Shown: piece after piece, positions 47,901 through 60,090 of the stretch
Numbering within the stretch: the stretch's first letter is position 1
Layout of the letters: the number at the start of each line of letters is the position of its first letter
Assembly (NCBI GenBank): GCA_020091685.1
Contig: CM034600.1
Coordinates: 3,608,837-3,672,836 of the forward strand
Source of the DNA: Lutjanus erythropterus
Lineage: Eukaryota; Chordata; Actinopteri; Lutjaniformes; Lutjanidae
Direction: 5' to 3'
DNA length: 64,000 nt
The notes under the pieces: generated by a model
Database searches by the model: none
Told to the model about the DNA's origin: nothing
The model's input: the letters and a program-made list of their open reading frames with translations, nothing else
Program-made: the position numbers and the translations under genes

Positions 47901-50899
47901 TGTGAATAAAGGCTCTAAGTAGTTATATAAACGAGAGACTTATTGATAATAAATAAATAAATTAGCAAAAATCTCATGCTTTAGCAGAGAATTACCAGCA
48001 TTACTGGAAACACCAGGTTGTTTGTTTTTTGCTGGAACCCCTTGCATTGGCTCCACAACTACATCAACACAGTGGCCTCATTGAAATGAACGATGGTGCT
48101 GCCCTTTTACAAACACTTTGGTTTAGTATCAAAATAAAAAATAATGACCTCAGTTAACCTCATGACCCTCATCTTTATCAACATCATCATCACCATCATG
48201 TGAGTATAATTACTGCATTTATCATTACCACTAACATTTTTTTTTAAAATTCTAGTGGCCTGGTGGTTGCATGATGTCAGTTTCGACCTTTTATAATTTC
48301 AAATCTGTGTCCAGTAAGAAAAAAAATGCCTACAATGCAAGTGCCTGTTTCTCTTTCTTTATCAATGTCCCCATCTTCTTCACGAGTTCCATCTTTTCCT
48401 GCTCCTCCTCAAGGACTTCCGTCCCTATTTCATTCTTGAGGAACACGGGAGTCTGCCAAAAATCCCACATGACTGGGATAGGTAGGAATTACTGGATAGC
48501 TAAGCACAGAGCTTCAAGAAACCCACAGCACAGTCAGATCTTGTAATTCAGGCATTAAGCTGATACCCTTTTATGAGCGAGTAGGGAAACTCATGGTTTA
48601 CGGATTCTACTTCAGCAAGTGACAGGAGCAGACGCTGGGTAATATTAAGAAGGCAAAGTTGAAGCAAAATACAAGGAAAATGGGAATCAAGCACAATCCA
48701 AAAAGACAGACTGCTCAAGCTAACAGCCAAAGAAATGAAAAAATACCGACCATGGGAGGGAAATATGAAAAATACATATTACGTTTGCTGATGCCTGAAG
48801 AAGAGAGCATTCAATCGAATCAGGATGCTTAAAATGTGCATGTTTCATATGTAGCCATTTTATATTTAAGCGTTCGCTTGAATAAATAGGGTTGCTGCTA
48901 GATGTGGTTCCCCTCTGCTTATTTCTCTGATGCACTGCCAGGAATAAGGAAACATGACATTTAATCAACAAGCCACCAGGCAGCAGCTCCACGCACAAAA
49001 GGACCCAACTGCCGCTGCTTTGGAACAAGTTTAACGTCAAGTGGGAGAGTTCAAGAGAAAGTGCTGTGATGATAACTTCAGTCTTTTTATGCATGCCATT
49101 TCTGGAAAACCTGAGTTGAAAGCAGTGGCCTCATTTAGAAAAGTCTAGACTTGACATAAGAGATTGTTGCTGGTTATGTAGGGGTATTCCAGTTAAGAAT
49201 GCATATGCACCCAAGCCTGTGATGAACTCTGCATGTGATAGGTTGTAAACCCCTTGATACTTACCTGGCTTCAATCTCCTCTACCATCGCAGTGATCTTG
49301 TCTCCAAAAAGTTTGCTTTTCTCTTTTGGTCCATGACTATTCCTGCCTAAACCCTCTGTTATGCTAGCATTACTGCTCCTACACATTTTCTATTTCGAAA
49401 TTCCAGACTTCTCTGTTGAGTTTTCAGACCATAATCCAACTGTTAACATGCATGTTACATTATGACTATGACTGCTATTATGTTTCCAAATAAGATTGTG
49501 ACTGGGGATAAGGATTTTCAATCCCTGGTACTCTTATGACACCAAGGTTTTGATAACAGTTCCTGGATGATACTTTTTAAGATACTAAATCCATTTTAAC
49601 AGAAAGAAAATTACATTAAACTTTACAGTGCAACTGCTCATTTTAAAGGAAGACACTATTCAATGACCTGTTGGTAAAAAAACAAAAACAAAAACAATGA
49701 TTCCAGTCTCTGAGTGTAACAGTGTTTTCTCTACGACATTTAATGTCAGACAGCCAATCACCAGCATTATTAGATCTTGGAACAAGCATGCTGCATGCTT
49801 AACAGCTCACTGACACTGATCGAAATTTGGTATTGAAAGACGGGGCTTTTTACGATACTCGATGGTATTGAAGAAATTTGGTCAGTCCAGCCCTGATTGT
49901 GATTGTGACTTGCATCTAGCTTTCTTTTGTCATTTGGAATCCTTGGCAAACCAGGCTTTCTATCGAGCCAGCCCTTGAAGATCCTGTATTTACCCATTGT
50001 AGCCTTTCAGTCTACATTGTACACACTACACACAAAAAAACTGAACAAAGCTCCACTGTCAAAGATCTCTGCCCATTGTTCCCCAACTTTTTTCAGTTTC
50101 TGTTATAAATAAGAACTGAAAAAGAGTTGAAAAAAGTTAAATACTAATGTTATAATGTTTATTCACTGTGCCCATGGAAACGATGATGAACTCAGCCATA
50201 AAGTTATGGTTTCCTTATGCAGAAAAGAGTCTATGCTTTTCTGACAATAATGACAACACTGCATAACTCATAAATGTTCAGATAAGCTTAATATTTGGCT
50301 ATTTGTGATGGAAATGACTAAAATCTAAGGAACCAAATCAAATTTCAAGTATTTTTAAGGTGCATTTTCAAGCACCTTGCAGCTGTGGTAAATTAGCCTG
50401 ACATATTTACATACATTTACACACTCAAAATGCTAATTTTATGTCTTTATCATGCTGAATGAGATGTTACTGTGCTATAAACAGCCAAAATGATGCTTTG
50501 TGATAGGATCCTATAAAAGGGTGACAAATTACAGGAAGTTTCAAGTTTAAAAATGCGTCTTGTGTTAAAGTAGAGTTGTTTTCATTTTGTGTGAAAGGCA
50601 AAAGCAACCAGGCTCTCTGACTTACTTCAGGTCTTTATCTAAAAAGAGAGTTATTAGCCAGATATATATTTATTGTGAAAATAATGAATTTACAATTTCA
50701 AGCACTTTTCAGTCCTTGAAAACATTACATTAAAATTCAAGCATTTTCAAGGATTTATTTGAAAGTAAGTACACAAGTACAGTTGGAAAGGAACTAAAAC
50801 TTAGTTCAAGTACAAATCTAAGAACATTTTTATGAATGAGGCCCCAGGACGATCAAAAATTGCTCTAATTAATCCAAGGAATGAGGATGAGCAGCTTCA

Positions 50900-51180
50900 C
50901 AGCACAACAATAACCTGCATGGTATGTTATCATCCATCAGTTATTGAGCCACCTCTCACTCTTGTTGATTTAACGCTCTCGGTTAGATCACTGCCACCTT
51001 AAGTGTGAGATCAATGTGGGTGTTGGAGGGGAGTGGTGTGGAGGTGGGGGACAACAAAGTCTGATGATAGATCATTTCCAAGCAGTCGAAAGGAAGCGAG
51101 AAGAATGAGGAAATTAAATCATTAAACTTCCTCTCAGTGCTGACACTTGCTGGCATCAATGTGTCTGTATGTACTCTTTT
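50900..51180. other. Non-repetitive island in the bcl2l1 intron
   Basis: The stretch lacks repeat words and contains balanced sequence such as gatttaacgctctcggttag. It is listed because it stands out from the repetitive surroundings; function is unknown. Confidence 0.25.
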
Positions 51181-51477
51181 TGGACCTTGGAGCTGGCTCT
51201 GCGTGTCTCTAAGTGTGTGTGAGTGTGTGTGTGCGCACGTGTTGAGCCGGCGGTGAGACCATGAATTAAAGAGGAGATTAATGAGTCAGGACATGGAGGC
51301 TCAGACTCCAATCTGTTCCCTGCCCCACTCTGGGGGCCGTCTCTCTCCACAAAACCCCATTCTGTCAGCAAACACACAAGCACATACACACACATATGTG
51401 TGGCACAGCGGGAAGGCCAAGGACTCAGGACTGTGTGCGTACGCCTGGCAGAGAGAGCACATGTTTAGGAAAGTGTA

Positions 51478-51850
51478 AAGATGGAAAAGGAGAACAGAAA
51501 GGGGTGTCTGCAGGAGAGAAGATGGGGATTCTCTCTGACAGTATGACCCTCCACCCTGTAGGCCGTCACCCCACCCCCGATACCTCACCATGACCCTGAG
51601 ACCTGCCATCTGTCTGGAAGACCGAAAAAGAGGAATTAAGAGAGGAAACAGTGAGACTGAGACAGAACGAAAGACACAAAGAGAGGCAGGGAATAGAGAC
51701 GAAATACAAGAGCAAAAAAATGAGAGGAAACTAGAACAAAAGGAAAAGGGTGAAGCAGGCTGCAGGGGGAAAAAGGCTGATGAAAACCACTGGAAACTGA
51801 AACCCATGAGGAGGAACCTGTGTGGGGATGGAAGCAAGTGGCAGCAGTAA
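51478..51850. repeat. Purine-rich tract
   Basis: The plus strand is mostly A and G (agagaggaaacagtgagact and similar). The opposing ORF of 178 codons is a composition artefact. Confidence 0.7.
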
Positions 51851-53209
51851 AGCTCACCAACACACCTCCTTTAAACTACGCTTCCCATCACCAGGGCAGG
51901 AATTATACCACTGTAATATCATTGCTGTCGGACGCAAACCTTCTGTACCCATACATTGAAAAGTATTAAAAAGCGCTACTAACTTTGACTAAACAGCATT
52001 CAATTCATTCAAAAACACAGGGTTTTTCATTTCCTGAACAGTATGTCCTGGTTTCTGCCCAAAGCGACAATAAATTGATGCAGAATTGACAAGACGACTG
52101 TGAGGCCTTCTATCTTGTGTTTCTAGAATTATGTGTTTTTGCAGATATGTAATAAATTATTAATATATCAGGGTTTTTTTTAAGTGATGAGAGACACAGA
52201 GAGATGGAAAGAATGTAGCAGTGTGCAGAGTCACAACTTTGACACAGGCTTACTTAAGGTGGGCTGACATTTACTGTGGACCAGGCCAGTTATTCTCATT
52301 TCAGTGACAAGCTGCTGTGTGCTTGCTTTGGAGATGACCACAGCCTTTAACCAGAGTTACCAGTTACACCAGTTAAAAAACTTTTTTCACATATTTGCAT
52401 GTCATGGAAAGTAGTATCAAAAAGTATCAGTACTGATAAGCTTTTATGAATCGAACACAAGCACACTGTCAAAAATTGTAAGACTTAGTTCAAGTGTAAC
52501 TAAGAATATTTTGAGAACTCACAAAAACTGATCAGTACTGATAATCAGTATATCAGTATAAATAAAATCCTGACAATATCCATCCCTGATACTCACTATG
52601 ATGATGCTGTGAAATATAAAAGTGAAACATTTTGCCAACTCTGTAAGACATCGAGTCTGTCAAAAATATTGAAGAAAATATGGAATCACGAAGGTTCAGC
52701 AGCCGAGAGTTTGATCTTTTAAAATATATTTTCCAGCATAGCTAGAGAGTAAAAATCAAAACCCCCTCAAAATATGGTTTTGTCTCAATTCTCAAGAATG
52801 ACTGGCTTTGCCCTAAAAATTAATTCCAGGCCTGCATTACTTATTGTACATTTTTAAAAAGTTCAGCAACATGAAAGAAAGAAAGTGAATCCCCAGAATC
52901 ACTCTAGCACAGATGAATATCTTTACTCTCTTTCTATTATCTACTCTCTCTTATTGCGGAGCTACTGAAGATATCTTTTGTCTTTATTGCTTTACCCCCT
53001 TGGCCATTCAAACAAGCTCTTGATGAATATAACGATGATGGCCTTGATGCTCTTTATCATCATTTAGTCCTCGCGCTATATGAGAGTGGGTGCCACATTA
53101 CCATGAAATACTCATCAACCCTCTCTATCCATCCCTCTGCTCTCCCACTTTAATACATGCCATGAGACTCACTAATCCCATGATATGCCTCATAATCTGA
53201 TCACAGATA

Positions 53210-53490
53210 TGAGCATAGAGAGAGAAACAGATACAGAGGGAAGGACGGAGAGGGATGAAATGCAATCAGAGAGGAGAGGGATGCGGGAGGATGCTTTTGT
53301 ACTCGGCTGCACGAAGACAGAAGATGGAGAAAATAAGAAAGAATGTGTCGCGGGAGGAAGGGTAAGGATGTGGGCTGGAGCAGAGAGAGGTAAAAAAAAA
53401 AAAAAGATGGGGCCAAGCAGACAGAAGGGAAGGAGAGGGGAGAGGAAGATGGAAGGAGGAGAGGAGAGGAGGGGGAAAGACGAGCTCGTG
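53210..53490. repeat. Purine-rich tract
   Basis: The plus strand is dominated by gag, gga and aga words, with a run of A near 53392-53405. The 244-codon minus ORF across it is Ser/Pro/Leu-rich low-complexity and not credible as a gene. Confidence 0.75.
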
Positions 53491-54219
53491 ACCTGATTTT
53501 AGCACTAAGCCTCGGAGAAGTGGAGCAGCACGTAGGCAAACCCAATGCAGCGTCTTCGCTCTCTGCTCCACAAACATCCAGCTGTTCTGTTCGTACAACA
53601 CGTGAGCTGCATGCATATAGAAACGTGCACCACACACGAGCCGCAGCATAGCATGCAGTGTAACCTATTAACCTACATGCTGCACCTTCATCTAGCTGAG
53701 TCACTAGCCTCGTCTTCCTCTCTGTTTGCATTCCCCCTCGCCATCTGCATCTCTCTGCCCTCATCTTCTCCTTCGTTCTCGACTGCCAGAACGTCGCCAG
53801 ACACATCCAAAGGGGGTGGGGGGGTGGGGGGGCAGCACGTAATGGTGCACTACGGTGGAAGTCTGATGTCTTCCAGTCTGGCAAAGCTGCTCTAATAGCT
53901 CCACGCTCTGCAGTGTGCTGGCAGTACAGACACACGCGCGCTCATCTATTACACAGCTGGAGATCTGTCCTGTATACATAAACAGCGTCTGGATGTGGAA
54001 CGATCAGACGCCGCGCTGCTGTGACACCAGTGTGTGTGTTTCTAAACGAGGAAAAGAAGAGACGGATAAAGAAACAGTCTAAATGCGGCAAATGTAATCA
54101 TTAAGAGTGTATTGATGTCTCGTTGCAATGCGTGTCTCCCTCTGTGTGTGTGGTGACGCTGCTGCAGGGCTACAGGTCATGTCTTTCACATGACCAACTG
54201 ATGTTCTCACACAAGCTGT

Positions 54220-54221
<2 letters not shown>

Positions 54222-54252
<31 letters not shown>
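54222..54252. repeat. (AC)n microsatellite
   Basis: About fifteen AC units. Confidence 0.97.
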
Positions 54253-54255
<3 letters not shown>

Positions 54256-54569
54256 GGGAGTTGTTGTCTAAAGGCCTGCTCTGCTAGCAATTATGTTCTA
54301 TAGGAACCTCCAACCCTTCCTATACAGTGTCAGTTTGGTCTCAGATCAGTTTATTGATCTAAAATATCTCTTTGCATCAAAACACAGTTTTTCTTTAATA
54401 ACCATCACAACAGATCTTTTTCACAGCAGCAATTTTTACATGCACAGGTGTTACCACTGATACTAATTAAGGTTTCATTCCATTCGGGTCAAACTGGCTC
54501 ACTGGAAATGCTCTGTTACATTAAATGGAACGGAACCTTAATAATTATCATTGGTAACACCTGTGTTTA

Positions 54570-54777
54570 CCCCAGCTCAACAATAAGGCCAGAGCGAGCA
54601 AAGTGCCATGTCGGGCCAGTAAATCCGGCAACTCACTCAACTCAGTAATGTTGTAAAAAGAATTAAACTTTAAATATTTTGACAAATCAATTAATTGTAA
54701 GTCATTTTTCAGGCAAAATGGCAGAAAACACTGTTTTCAGCTTCTCAAATATGGAGATTTCCTGCTTTCTTTATTTT
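54570..54777. repeat. Repeat J, copy 2, cut off by a MITE
   Basis: It starts agctcaacaataaggccaga, contains gtgccatgtcgggcc and stops after gatttcctgctttctttatt, where the AATCG-type MITE at 54778 begins. Confidence 0.75.
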
Positions 54778-55030
54778 AGGGCTGTAACTAACGATTATTT
54801 TCAGTTGATTAATCGGTCGATTATTTTCTGGATTAAATAGTTGTTTGACATTTTTTTACAATTTTCTGGCATTTTATAACAGTGTTTCCCAAAGTCTAAG
54901 ATGATGTCCTTAAATGTCTTGTTTGACTCACAGCACAAACATGCTAAAAAAAAAAATCATATTTAAGAAGCTGAAATCAGAGAACTTTTACTTTTTTTCT
55001 TTAAAAAAATTACTCACACTGATAAAACTC
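54778..55030. mobile_element. AATCG-type MITE, copy 3, right end lost
   Basis: It begins tagggctgtaactaacgat, contains agtgtttcccaaagtctaag and ends at ttactcacactgat without the terminal repeat. It interrupts repeat J (54570-54777). Confidence 0.8.
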
Positions 55031-55577
55031 CCTTTGGGGCAGTTTGTCACATCTAAACCAGACGAGCCTGCAGGAATTGTACAGCCCAATTTTTCCTCAA
55101 ACATGAGCATGTAGCCACCACCGGCAACCACACAACTACGGTTTGGCCTTTGAGTCCTTCTCCTTCAAGACAAACTGGAGTCTCTATACAAACATGTAAG
55201 ATGAACATTTTCACGTACTCGCATAAACACAACCAACACATTCCTAAAAACAAGTGGCATGTCCCTGATGTTCTCGTCATGGAGCTGGAGGCGACCGAAT
55301 CAAACAATCTGTTTGCTGCCATTTTCAAGCTGTGACTCTGACACACACCATTGACTGCAAACACATACACACATGCATACATGCATATGTGGGATCTCAC
55401 AGATCATGAAAAACAAACGCGTGAGCTTAAACACATGCATGCTAAGACAAAAGAGACACATCCATGGCTGAGCAGCTACATTCATATGAGATCAATCTGC
55501 ACCACAAAGAGGCGTTTATTGACGGTGCTGGAACAAAAGTGTCTGCCATTGATCCCATGCAAAAAGGGTTTGCGGGG

Positions 55578-55581
<4 letters not shown>

Positions 55582-55617
<36 letters not shown>
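55582..55617. repeat. (TG)n microsatellite
   Basis: About eighteen TG units. Confidence 0.97.
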
Positions 55618-55618
<1 letters not shown>

Positions 55619-55859
55619 ATTCTATATGTGTCACAAGTTAAAGACAAACAAAACAAAAGTCGCTTTTAGATCAACGTGTCCCGTTCAGCCGGGGTTTTGT
55701 CTGCAAAGCGACGACACACCTGTGGTGGGCACAACCAAAAAGCCAGGAAAGCAAATTCCTCTGTGTGTGTATGTGGCCACAGGTCCTTTGTTTGAGAAAG
55801 TCACATGACCAGTCTGACTTGGCGCCGTCCCCTCCCCTCTGCAGCGCGCTACCATACAA

Positions 55860-56030
55860 TAAAACGCTCAAACATATGAGACAACAACAACAACAACCCG
55901 CCGCGCCACGTGTGATCACAAACAAAATCAGTTCACGGAAACTTTATTTGCTGAGCGAAACACTCTCCTTGAACCAAAACCAAGAAAAGACGCACAGATC
56001 TCTCCTAATTAGTCACACGTGAGCCATTAA
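55860..56030. promoter_or_regulatory. Candidate regulatory island with two CACGTG/CACACGTG motifs and TAATTAG
   Basis: It contains gccacgtgtgatca and tcctaattagtcacacgtga within 110 bases. These are E-box and homeodomain-type motifs; the stretch is not repetitive. It is inference only. Confidence 0.25.
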
Positions 56031-56640
56031 CGATGAAGGGAGGAGGAGGAGGATGGAGGGAGCAGAAGAGGGATGAAGGGATGGTGGCAACAGCACAGGT
56101 GGGGGTGGAGGTGCGGGGGTAGCGAGCGGGGATTAAGTCAGAAGAAATCGATAGCGCTGATGACGATGTTACGGGTGTGTGTGTGTGTTTTTGGTAAACA
56201 AACATGAGGAACATGGGAAAAAGCAGAGGAACACGGGTACACGGGGTTAACAGCAAGATTGTGGGCGTGTGGTAGCATGTCTGCTGTGTGATATTGTTCA
56301 GACGCTGTAGAGTAAGACGAGGTTGGACAAGAGATTGACGGATGGAGAGATGGTCGGAAGCAGACAAAAAGGAGGAGGGGAAGGCTGGAGAAGATGGGCA
56401 GACAAGGAGAGGAAATAAAGTGATGAATAGAGGAGGAGGGGGGAGGAGGTGCAGATAGAAAAATAAGGGACAAAAATCGATCGGCAGCAGGGGGAGGAGG
56501 AGAGCGGGTGGAGAAGGTGGCAGGACATGGGAAAGGAACAGAGGGAGAGACGTATAGAAGATGAAGGGGGGGGGGTGAGAGGAGGAGAGAGGAGGAGAGA
56601 AGGAGAGAGAGGTGGAGGCGGGCTGGATAGGTCCCAGGGG
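56030..56640. repeat. Long purine-rich tract (gga/gag), about 0.6 kb
   Basis: The plus strand is largely purine, with blocks such as aggaggagagaggaggagag and a G run near 56566. Two overlapping minus-strand ORFs of 213 and 182 codons are both Pro/Ser/Leu low-complexity by-products. Confidence 0.75.
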
Positions 56641-57479
56641 TGACATTTTCTGCTCTTCTCTGGTAGGGTAGTCTGACAGACGACACGGTGGGTCTTAACT
56701 GCCTATCCTATGTGCATGTTAATTACAGAGAGAGTCTGCTGAGGAGAGAGGCACAAAGGAAGCTCAGGTGTTCCCTTGTCAAAACAAGGCAATGGACTTA
56801 ACCCTCCACAGGCCTTAAATTACAGCCTCAGAGTCTAACCCAATTTACAGTGCAGCCAGCCTTACTACCCATAATCACACATACAGATAAACACACTAAT
56901 TATGTTACAATTGTGTATATCTTTATTAGTGTAGATTAAAATATACAGTATGTTAGTCTATCTCTCATTACAGATGGACTTTCCGAGCCTGCCTGTGGCT
57001 CTTACTGCATAAGTCTTTTTATATATAGTTTTATTTTATTTTTTATACAGGCTTATAATTTCACTTAAAAAGAAGCATACAGTGTTTGCTGGGGATTATT
57101 TTCAGGTGCAGAAATAAACACATCGAGATCTCAAGAAGCAGCAGTACGGGGGGGGGGGGTCTATAGATATATAAATCTAGATACCTCATTGTAATAGGAC
57201 TAACTAGTCAAAAAAATGTGATAAAGGTTAGCTGACAAACACTGCAGACTACTAATTGTTCAGAGTAGTGTAGCGCAGTGAGCATGAGAGAGGGTGAGTG
57301 GCAGACTGATTACTATTTATGGTGGCAGAGCGAGACGGTGAATATGCGCTGAGCAGTGAGCTTCTCTGTCTGACAGCAAATGTACAGCAACAGTGCTGCG
57401 ATGTACAGTTTAGTTTGTCAGTGAATAAAGGCTGCAGATTCTCAGACCAAGGCAAAGCTCCTGCGTGCATGTGTTGTTC

Positions 57480-57597
57480 CCCAACTAATCAATTAATTGA
57501 TTAATCAATTTCTAATTATTATTATTATTATTGAATTAATCACCAACTATTTAGATAATCGATTTATTGGTTTGAGTAATCTTTAAAAGCTAAAAAG
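57480..57597. mobile_element. AATCG-type MITE fragment, copy 4
   Basis: It contains aactaatcaattaattgatt and tttgagtaatctttaaaag, and abuts repeat J. Confidence 0.6.
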
Positions 57598-58440
57598 GTC
57601 AAAATTCCATGTCGGGCTTGTAAATTGGGCAACTTTCTTGGCCGACAGTGCAAGTGATTAAAAAAGAACTAATCTATAAAATATTTTGGGGATAATATAT
57701 TGATTGTTAAACAAATTTTTCATACAAAATGGCAGAAAATGCTATTTCCAGCCTCTCAAATATGGAGATTCCTCACTTAATTACATTTATTTTCATATTC
57801 AGCTGAGTGTGTTTGGGTTTTAGACTGACAAAATGAGACATACTGTGATTTATGCTGTATAATTTCTTTTTTATATGTTTTCAACCTGTGTGAATTGTCT
57901 TTGAGTACCCTGAAAAGCGCTCTACAAATCTATAATACTTTGTACTTTAAATACCTTGGGTAGATATTTTTATTTATTTTCTGACATTTTAAAGATGTTG
58001 CAGCAAGGGGTGTCCTGATCCAATATTGATATCGGATATCGGTCCGATATCAGCCAAAAAACGAGTATCGGATTTTATCGGACTGCATCTAAAATCTCTG
58101 ATATAAGCGCTCTGATAAACAGTCCATTTTCTGCTCCAGCACTTCTATCCATAGGTGACTCTGGTTGCTGACTATTGTTCTCTGTTTGAGTAACATCACT
58201 TGATCAAGCCTTTTCTAACATTCCACACTACAAAATAAGTAATAAAAGTATGTATGATTCGTGCCGATATCGTATTGGATCGGTATCGGCCAATACTCAA
58301 AGCTGCAATATCGGTATCGTATCGGAAGTGAAAAAGTTGTATCGGGACATCCCTAGTTGCAGCTCTAGATTAAACCTGACAGTTAACTTTAGTTTTTGTT
58401 GTTATTTAATAGCCACTAATAAACAAGAAAAAAGACTTAC
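57598..58440. repeat. Repeat J, copy 3, interrupted by a hAT MITE
   Basis: It reads attccatgtcgggctt, through tctcaaatatggagattcct, and resumes after the insertion with tagattaaacctgacagtta and aatagccactaataaac. The insert is at 58005-58355. Confidence 0.75.
58005..58355. mobile_element. hAT-type MITE with 8-bp target duplication
   Basis: The 351-bp element begins aaggggtgtcctgat and ends gtatcgggacatccct plus a, inverted ends. It is flanked on both sides by gttgcagc (57997-58004 and 58356-58363), an 8-bp duplication as hAT transposases make. The interior is rich in ggtatcggccaata-type words. Confidence 0.92.
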
Positions 58441-59117
58441 AAAAAAAAAACAATGATGTTGACCCCTGCAATTCATTAATAAAATGAACAATTTTAAAAC
58501 AACTATTTTTGCTCCCCAGACTTCAGGTAAGAGTCAGATCGTCCATACACACCAAGACACACGATAAGTCCACTTCTGCATATTAGTGAAGTCTATATCA
58601 CTCAATACACACTGTATCTGTTCAATATGGCGACCACGCAGATACACAAGTCGCAAACACAGTATCTGTGTTTTTATGGTGCAATAACCTCAAAATAAAC
58701 ACCAGTGTACGTGTTCATGGTGATGAAGGAACATGTGCAACTGTGATTTGTTTTTGGACAACAATGAGGAATGTTGTTTGTATATCAGGCTTCACATTCA
58801 TAAAAAATACTTGCTAGTAGGATACATTCATTAATGTTGGCATCTAACTGGATTTGTTGACAGCAGGAATAATACAGAATATCAGTGGACTTATCATTGA
58901 CGTGTTTGTGCTGAACATGGCCTAACAACATGTTCCATATGCAGCCATATAGGTGGCAGAGGTGAAAACAAAACAAAACAAGGGAATATAGACACTGCTT
59001 GAGGACATTTTTCTTGTAGTTAACTTTTCCTTGACCTCAGAGAGACCATCAACAGCACAAAGCAGAACAACTGGGATAATGGTCTCGTTTTTTTTCCCTT
59101 GTTTCTCCGCTGGAACG

Positions 59118-59165
59118 CCCCCCCACCCCCACCTCCCACTCCCCCCCCCCACCCCACCCTCCCCC
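59118..59165. other. C-rich tract, G-quadruplex candidate on the bcl2l1 sense strand
   Basis: The tract contains at least six runs of four or more C within 48 bases. Because bcl2l1 is on the minus strand, its pre-mRNA would carry the G-rich version. Confidence 0.8.
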
Positions 59166-59219
59166 GTCCAGCTCCAGCCAAGCTTCCCAGACCGTGGCAG
59201 TGTGGTTCTTCTAAATGAG

Positions 59220-59720
59220 TTTAGCCTTTATTAGTCTGTCAGGAAAAAAAACATTGTTTCCCCCAGTAGCAGGTCGAGATATTATTCATCTATAATTGGT
59301 AATAACCCCGTACCCCCACCCCGAGGCGGCTCAATCTCCACTGAGTAATCACTGCCATCGCCTGCTCTGCTGGAAACAGCATTATTAGGTCGATGGCACT
59401 GTCTCTACCTCTGCTGTCTGCCAAGGTTTATTATCTGACGATATATGGCTTTGCTCCTGCGCTTCTTTTAAAACCACAGGCTATGGAGGGAGGATCTGGA
59501 TGAGCATATTTATCTCATGTCCCAAGCTACCATCAAATATCTCAGCATCCCGGACAGTGGAGGCTCCAAAATGAGCTCCGGCGGGATCATTTAGGCTGCG
59601 GCTTTATCAGTTTTTATGACAGCGAGGGCTTGCTCTGTTGTGCAAAACACCTTTCACTTTTCAATATTTAACTGTCACCTCGACTATTTCACCAGCTCAA
59701 AAGACTGCCTCACTTTTCTT
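59220..59720. promoter_or_regulatory. Non-repetitive island, candidate conserved non-coding element
   Basis: About 500 bp free of the repeat words seen elsewhere, with balanced composition and stretches such as ggtttattatctgacgata and gagcatatttatctcatgt. Neither strand has a credible exon. Conservation cannot be tested here; this is a guess from texture. Confidence 0.3.
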
Positions 59721-59825
59721 TGTGTTTGCGGATTGAAAATCTACCTGAAAATATGGCTTATGTCCATGAAATGTCAGAAAATATTGAAAAAAGCAGATTA
59801 TAATTCAACAGAGCCAAATGTGACA

Positions 59826-60090
59826 CATTAATTATTTTCTCGATTAACTGTTTTGTCATAAAATATGTTACATGTATTAATGCCACATAATTTCACACAG
59901 CCCAAGGAGGTGTTTTCAAATAGCTTGTTGTAACTGATCAAACCCCCAAAGAGATTGTGTTTATTATCATATATATGACAAAGAAAAGCACCAAATCTTC
60001 ACATCTAGAAAGATGGACAGAGAGAATAACTGACATTCTGTTCTGTCTGGAAAATGACTGAAACAATTAATCATTTGGCAAAATTAGGGA
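59826..60090. mobile_element. AATCG-type MITE relative, copy 5
   Basis: It contains attattttctcgattaact, acacagcccaaggaggtg, atatatgacaaagaaaagca and aaatgactgaaacaattaat, a variant of the same family. Confidence 0.65.

Noticed and set aside
51301..51837. Minus-strand ORF of 178 codons
   Set aside because: It is Phe/Ser/Leu-rich sequence opposite a purine tract and a composition artefact.
53201..53935. Minus-strand ORF of 244 codons
   Set aside because: It is Ser/Pro/Leu/Arg low-complexity opposite a purine-rich tract, with no domain, splice context or homology I recognise.
56005..56686. Two overlapping minus-strand ORFs of 213 and 182 codons
   Set aside because: Both frames stay open only because the strand is pyrimidine-rich and so poor in stop codons. 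The products are Pro/Ser repeats.
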